This document shows positions 5,928 to 8,332 of a stretch of DNA of 8,332 bases, one piece after another. The stretch spans positions 1 to 8,332 of the forward strand of contig JAVJUS010000022.1 in assembly GCA_040220455.1 (NCBI GenBank), written 5' to 3'. Position numbers and translations under genes: made by a program. The DNA comes from JAVJUS01 sp040220455. GTDB lineage: Bacteria; Pseudomonadota; Alphaproteobacteria; DSM-16000; Inquilinaceae. The first letter of the stretch is position 1. Every line of letters starts with the position of its first letter. The notes under the pieces were generated by a model. It saw only the letters and a program-made list of their open reading frames with translations. It had not been told where the DNA came from and made no database searches.

Positions 5928-5967
5928 AGACCCGGTGAGGAAGGCAGCTCCTCAGCCGGCCTCACAG

Positions 5968-5989
5968 TGCAATTCGCAAGATTATTGCA
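5968..5989. promoter_or_regulatory. AT-rich inverted repeat just beyond the channel gene stop
   Basis: TGCAAT (5968-5973) and ATTGCA (5984-5989) are separated by 10 bp, in the most AT-rich patch of the window (5971-5994). On the minus strand TAATCT lies inside it and TTGGAC lies upstream at 5995-6000, but their spacing (10 nt) is too short for a sigma-70 pair. It is a possible promoter or activator site for the DUF2189 gene. Confidence 0.35.
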
Positions 5990-6006
5990 TTTTCGTCCAA
6001 GCGACC

Positions 6007-8332
6007 CTACCGCTCGCCGCCCTGGTCCGAGCCGCCGCCGATGGTCGGCTCCGCGCCGGGCAGTCGCTGGGCGGCGTCGACCTTGTGGGGCTCGGCCGCC
6101 TTCTCGCTATCCGCGGATTCGCGCGAGGCGGCGCGGCGGGCGCGCTCGGCCTCCAGGGCCTCGACCATGCGCGGATCGTCGAGGCTGAGGCGCGCGGCGG
6201 GGGCCCGGCCCTCCTTGTCCTCGCCGAAATAGACCGTGACGTGGGGGAACGGAATCTCCACGCCCTCGGCGTCGAAGCGCTTCTTCAGGCGGCGGTTGAA
6301 TTCGCGCCCGACATACCATTGCTGGATCGGCCGGGTCTTGATCCGCGCCTTGACCACCACGGCGCTGTCGGCGAAGCGGTCGACGCCGAAGATCTCCACC
6401 GGCTCCAGGATCTGGGCGCCGAAATCCGGATCGCTCTGCAGGTCGTCGCCGACCTCGCGGATCAGGCGGGTGACCTGGTCGGTGTCCTCGCGATAGGCCA
6501 CGCCGATGTCGAAGACGTAGTAGGAGAACTCCTTGGTCATGTTGAGCACCGTGCTGACCTGGCTGAACGGCACGGTATGGACGTTGCCCGACAGGTCGCG
6601 CAGCCGGATCGCCCGGATGCTCAGCCCCTCGACGATGCCGGTATGGCCGCCGACATCGACCACGTCGCCGACCGAGATCGTGTCCTCGAGCAGGATGAAC
6701 AGGCCGGTGATGACGTCCTGGACCAGCGTCTGGGCGCCGAAGCCGATGGCGATGCCGACCACGCCGGCTCCGGCCAGCAGCGGCGCGATGTTGATGCCGA
6801 GCTCGGACAGGATCACCAGCGTGCCGATGGTGCCGAGCACGATCATCACCGTCGTGCGCAGCAGCGGCAGGAGCGTGCGCGCCCGCGCGCTCGCCACCAC
6901 GCGCTCGCCGGTCTCGTCGGTGCGCTGGAGATAGCGCTGGATGGCCGCGCTGATCCCCTCCCACAGGGCGAACAGCACGGCCAGGACGAAGACGATCGAC
7001 ACCGCGCTGGAGGCGAGCCCGCGCCCCGACGGCGTGGTGAACCAGGAAAACCCGCCCAGACGCCAGATCTGCAGCAGCGCCAGGACCGCCAGCACGACGA
7101 CGAGGAAATTGGCGAGGCGCTGGAGCACCGGCAGGTAGCGATTGGCCCGGGCCTCCAGCCCCGGGAACGACTCCCGCATCTCGGCGCTGACCCGGAAGCC
7201 GCGGCGCATGGCACGGCCGATAGCGTCCATGGCGAGCCGCGCGGCGAGGACCACGACGACCGACAGGATCGTCGAGCGGAGCAGGAAGCCGAAGCCGCCG
7301 GGCACCTCCAGCATCCAGATGACATAGACGACGCCGATATAGGCGATGGCGAGCAGGTGCCAGACCTCGGCCACGCGCCGGCGGCTGGCGGCCAGCGGGC
7401 CCGTCGTCCGGCCCGAGCCACGCAGGAAGCGCGCGACGGGCCGACGGCTCTGGAGCAGGAAGACCGCGGTCATCAGGCCGATCGCCAGGCCGACCACGTT
7501 GACGATGGTCTCCCGCACCGCGGGCGGGGCGCCGAGATAGAAGAAGATCTCCCCGGCGAAGAAGCCGTAGACGATCACCGCCGACAGGCGGCGGACCCAG
7601 ACATAGAGATAGGCCGCCGTCTCGTCGCCCATCCGATAGAGCCGGAGCGCCGGCGTGCGCGGCGTCAGGAGGGCGCGCGCGGCGACGGCGACCCAGCCGT
7701 GGATCAGGACGGCGTTGGTCAGGGTCAGGGTGACGAGCCGCCCCAGCCGGGTCGCGTCGATGGCGGTCAGCAGCGCGGAGACAGCGAGGCCGAGGACGAC
7801 GAGCGGGACCGCATCGAGAATCAGCCGGCCGATCACCAGGAACAGCCGGCCGATCCACGTGGCGCCCTCGCCCCGGATGCCGAGCCGGCGCCGAAGCGGG
7901 TGCAGCAGGCGCACCACGACGGCGTAGAGCACCAGCGCGCCGCCGAGGCCGATGGCGAGGGCCTCCAGGATTCCCAGCCAGCGGGTCCGGTCGATCGCGG
8001 TGTCGAGCTGGCGCTGGACCCAGTCCAGAACGCTCGGGACATCGGCGAAGGCCGAGCCGACCTCGACCGCCAGCTCCACGCCCTCGGCCATGCGGTCGCT
8101 GGCGAAGGCGAGCGCCCGGGCGATCGGCTGGTCCGGCAGCAGCGGGCCGGCCGGCGCGGCCTGGCCGGTCTGGCCCTGCTGGCCCTCGCCGCCGGCCCCG
8201 TCACCCTGGCTTGCCTCGCCCTGGTTTCCCGCGCCCTGACTTCCCGAGCCTGTCAGCGCGCTCGTCGGCAGCGCGCCCGCCACGCCCGGCAGGGACGGGA
8301 CCGCCGCGCCGTCGCCGGCCTGGTCCCCGGCG
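6007..8332 (-). CDS. MscS-family mechanosensitive channel (YbiO-like), N-terminus beyond window
   Basis: A large MscS-type channel that opens under membrane tension to release solutes on hypo-osmotic shock. The frame is open through the window end, so the GTG at 8281-8283 is probably internal and a signal peptide is expected upstream; 774 residues are visible. Order: a Gly/Gln/Ser-rich linker (about 8143-8253), a probably periplasmic helical segment, some ten hydrophobic helices, then the pore helix APLLAGAGVVGIAIGFGAQT and QDVITGLFILLEDT (about 6690-6790). The beta domain follows with VGDVVDVGGHTGIVEGLSIR and a VPFSQVSTVLNM segment, then the alpha/beta domain ending near IPFPHVTVYF. A charged, probably disordered tail of about 65 residues ends the protein. 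LSELGINIAPLLAGAG and the overall size resemble E. coli YbiO more than the 286-aa MscS. No partner gene is evident. Confidence 0.93.
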   Translation of the reverse strand, partial: AGDQAGDGAAVPSLPGVAGALPTSALTGSGSQGAGNQGEASQGDGAGGEGQQGQTGQAAPAGPLLPDQPIARALAFASDRMAEGVELAVEVGSAFADVPSVLDWVQRQLDTAIDRTRWLGILEALAIGLGGALVLYAVVVRLLHPLRRRLGIRGEGATWIGRLFLVIGRLILDAVPLVVLGLAVSALLTAIDATRLGRLVTLTLTNAVLIHGWVAVAARALLTPRTPALRLYRMGDETAAYLYVWVRRLSAVIVYGFFAGEIFFYLGAPPAVRETIVNVVGLAIGLMTAVFLLQSRRPVARFLRGSGRTTGPLAASRRRVAEVWHLLAIAYIGVVYVIWMLEVPGGFGFLLRSTILSVVVVLAARLAMDAIGRAMRRGFRVSAEMRESFPGLEARANRYLPVLQRLANFLVVVLAVLALLQIWRLGGFSWFTTPSGRGLASSAVSIVFVLAVLFALWEGISAAIQRYLQRTDETGERVVASARARTLLPLLRTTVMIVLGTIGTLVILSELGINIAPLLAGAGVVGIAIGFGAQTLVQDVITGLFILLEDTISVGDVVDVGGHTGIVEGLSIRAIRLRDLSGNVHTVPFSQVSTVLNMTKEFSYYVFDIGVAYREDTDQVTRLIREVGDDLQSDPDFGAQILEPVEIFGVDRFADSAVVVKARIKTRPIQQWYVGREFNRRLKKRFDAEGVEIPFPHVTVYFGEDKEGRAPAARLSLDDPRMVEALEAERARRAASRESADSEKAAEPHKVDAAQRLPGAEPTIGGGSDQGGER

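Larger units (their letters stand above)
5781..6006. other. Intergenic region between channel and DUF2189 genes, rich in small inverted repeats
   Basis: No convincing gene is present. It holds several short hairpins: GCCGT/ACGGC (5844-5848, 5855-5859), GCCGAC/GTCGGC with a 5-nt loop (5884-5900), the near-palindrome at 5910-5927, and TGAGGA/TCCTCA (5936-5941, 5949-5954). The arm GTGAGG at 5935-5940 could instead pair with CCTCAC at 5960-5965. The DUF2189 promoter and the end of the channel transcript should both lie here, but no canonical promoter or T-tract terminator was recognised. Confidence 0.5.

Noticed and set aside
5768..5965. 66-residue N-terminal extension of the DUF2189 protein
   Set aside because: The extension is Arg/Pro-rich and unlike the family, while a strong Shine-Dalgarno marks the ATG at 5767.
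1..8332. CRISPR array, tRNA, rRNA, insertion sequence or toxin-antitoxin pair
   Set aside because: No regularly spaced repeats, no cloverleaf-like or rRNA sequence, no transposase and no small paired genes were found on either strand.

Overview
The window is very GC-rich, with G/C-ending codons and a dense, mixed-strand gene order. Together with a YbiO-like MscS channel and an HxlR-SCP2 type regulator, this suggests a free-living alphaproteobacterium, perhaps Rhodospirillales-like. That placement is an inference from composition and gene families; no rRNA or other marker is present. No prophage, insertion sequence, CRISPR array, tRNA or rRNA was found.

Layout. Positions 1-1761 (+) hold the C-terminal four fifths of the replication-restart helicase PriA, whose 5' end lies before the window. 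Its stop codon sits in the first of four 16-bp tandem repeats (1746-1809). The priA-to-hydrolase gap (1762-2050) then holds two 34-nt REP-like hairpin units in opposite orientation (1843-1876 and 1893-1926). They have the same architecture and compensatory stem changes, and are the most unusual structure in the window. Positions 2051-2917 (+) encode a secreted, cysteine-rich esterase of the PHB-depolymerase/LpqC type. It converges, with a 14-bp gap, on an HxlR-family regulator carrying a C-terminal SCP2-like domain (2932-3666, -).

The regulator is divergent from an acyl-CoA dehydrogenase-fold flavoprotein (3808-4965, +). Their shared 141-bp promoter region contains a perfect 8-5-8 inverted repeat almost midway between the two start codons, a strong candidate operator. 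The flavoprotein converges on a DUF2189 membrane protein gene (4985-5767, -), with a short GC hairpin in the gap. A 239-bp intergenic region with several small inverted repeats follows. The window ends inside a large MscS-family mechanosensitive channel gene (6007-8332, -), whose N-terminus lies beyond the window.

How the genes work together. The HxlR regulator and the flavoprotein form a likely regulator-target pair for an acyl-CoA or lipid-like substrate. The membrane protein and the channel share a strand but are separated by 239 bp and may be transcribed independently. The other neighbours show no functional link. The gene content is ordinary; the interest lies in the non-coding structures: the priA-end repeat, the REP pair and the HxlR operator.
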